From Lawsonibacter sp. (GTDB taxonomy: Bacteria > Bacillota > Clostridia > Oscillospirales > Oscillospiraceae), in contig JAAWLY010000042.1 in the NCBI GenBank assembly GCA_022798155.1, forward strand, positions 1 to 14,177: a stretch of DNA of 14,177 nucleotides, in the 5' to 3' direction. The notes beneath the pieces were generated by a model. That model saw only the letters and a program-made list of their open reading frames with translations. It did no database searches and was not told where the DNA came from. Shown piece after piece: positions 14,070 to 14,177 of the stretch. A program made the position numbers and the translations under genes. Every line of letters begins with the position of its first letter. The stretch's first letter is position 1.

Positions 14070-14177
14070 TTGCCGAATTACGAAGCGGAAATCAAGCGCC
14101 GGCGCACCTTTGCCATCATCTCCCACCCCGACGCGGGCAAAACCACCCTGACGGAGAAGTTCCTGCTCTACGGCGGA
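14070..14177 (+). CDS. prfC: Peptide chain release factor 3 (RF3), N-terminal part (partial, 3' end outside window)
   Basis: The first 36 codons read (M)PNYEAEIKRRRTFAIISH followed by PDAGKTTLTEKFLLYGG. ISHPDAGKTTLTEK is the G1 P-loop of RF3, the GTPase that recycles RF1/RF2 from the ribosome after peptide release; SHPDAGKTT separates it from EF-G (AHIDAGKTT). The start is TTG at 14070, with AAGGGAG (14054-14060) 9 bases upstream; no in-frame ATG or GTG lies near. It follows the csaB terminator and has its own promoter, so it is not part of the wall-polymer operon. The remaining G motifs lie outside the window. Confidence 0.9.
   Translation, partial: MPNYEAEIKRRRTFAIISHPDAGKTTLTEKFLLYGG

Overview
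The window looks like a GC-rich, low-AT Firmicute of the Oscillospiraceae type (relatives of Flavonifractor, Lawsonibacter or Oscillibacter). This is inferred from the roughly 60% GC coding bias, consensus sigma-A promoters, Gram-positive ribosome binding sites (AAGGAG/GGGGAGG), a protein with SLH (S-layer homology) domains, and a CsaB-type pyruvyl transferase. No species call is possible from sequence reading alone.

Layout. (1) 1-1179: the 3' end of an ECF sigma factor gene overlaps a membrane-anchored zinc-finger anti-sigma gene, which ends in a terminator. (2) 1211-3425: a monocistronic EF-G-like translation GTPase with a near-consensus promoter and a strong terminator. (3) 3430-6355, minus strand: a secreted 949-residue protein with a phosphodiester glycosidase (NAGPA-type) domain, three SLH domains, a Val-Asn-Pro linker, a bacterial Ig-like domain and a C-terminal SH3 domain. 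(4) 6427-13954, plus strand: a tightly packed operon of a MurJ-type flippase fused to an O-antigen ligase/polymerase-type protein, a GT4 glycosyltransferase, two consecutive DUF4330 membrane-anchored proteins, and a GT4 fused to a CsaB polysaccharide pyruvyl transferase. Its genes overlap by 4, 1 and 4 bases and then leave a 13-base gap. It has one visible promoter and one strong terminator. (5) 14000-14177: the promoter and first 36 codons of prfC (release factor 3), starting at TTG.

How it fits together. CsaB pyruvylates the secondary cell wall polysaccharide, which is the ligand that SLH domains bind. The operon carries what is needed to build (two glycosyltransferase modules), flip (MurJ/MOP family), polymerise or ligate (Wzy/WaaL-like) and pyruvylate (CsaB) such a polymer. 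The divergently transcribed neighbour is an SLH protein that would be held by it. The most interesting part is that this may be a compact one-operon wall-polymer assembly line with two paired DUF4330 proteins of unknown role and two gene fusions. That functional reading is inference from domain content and gene order.

All intergenic gaps are shorter than 300 bases. They hold the promoters and terminators listed; I saw no tRNA, rRNA, CRISPR array, IS element or riboswitch.
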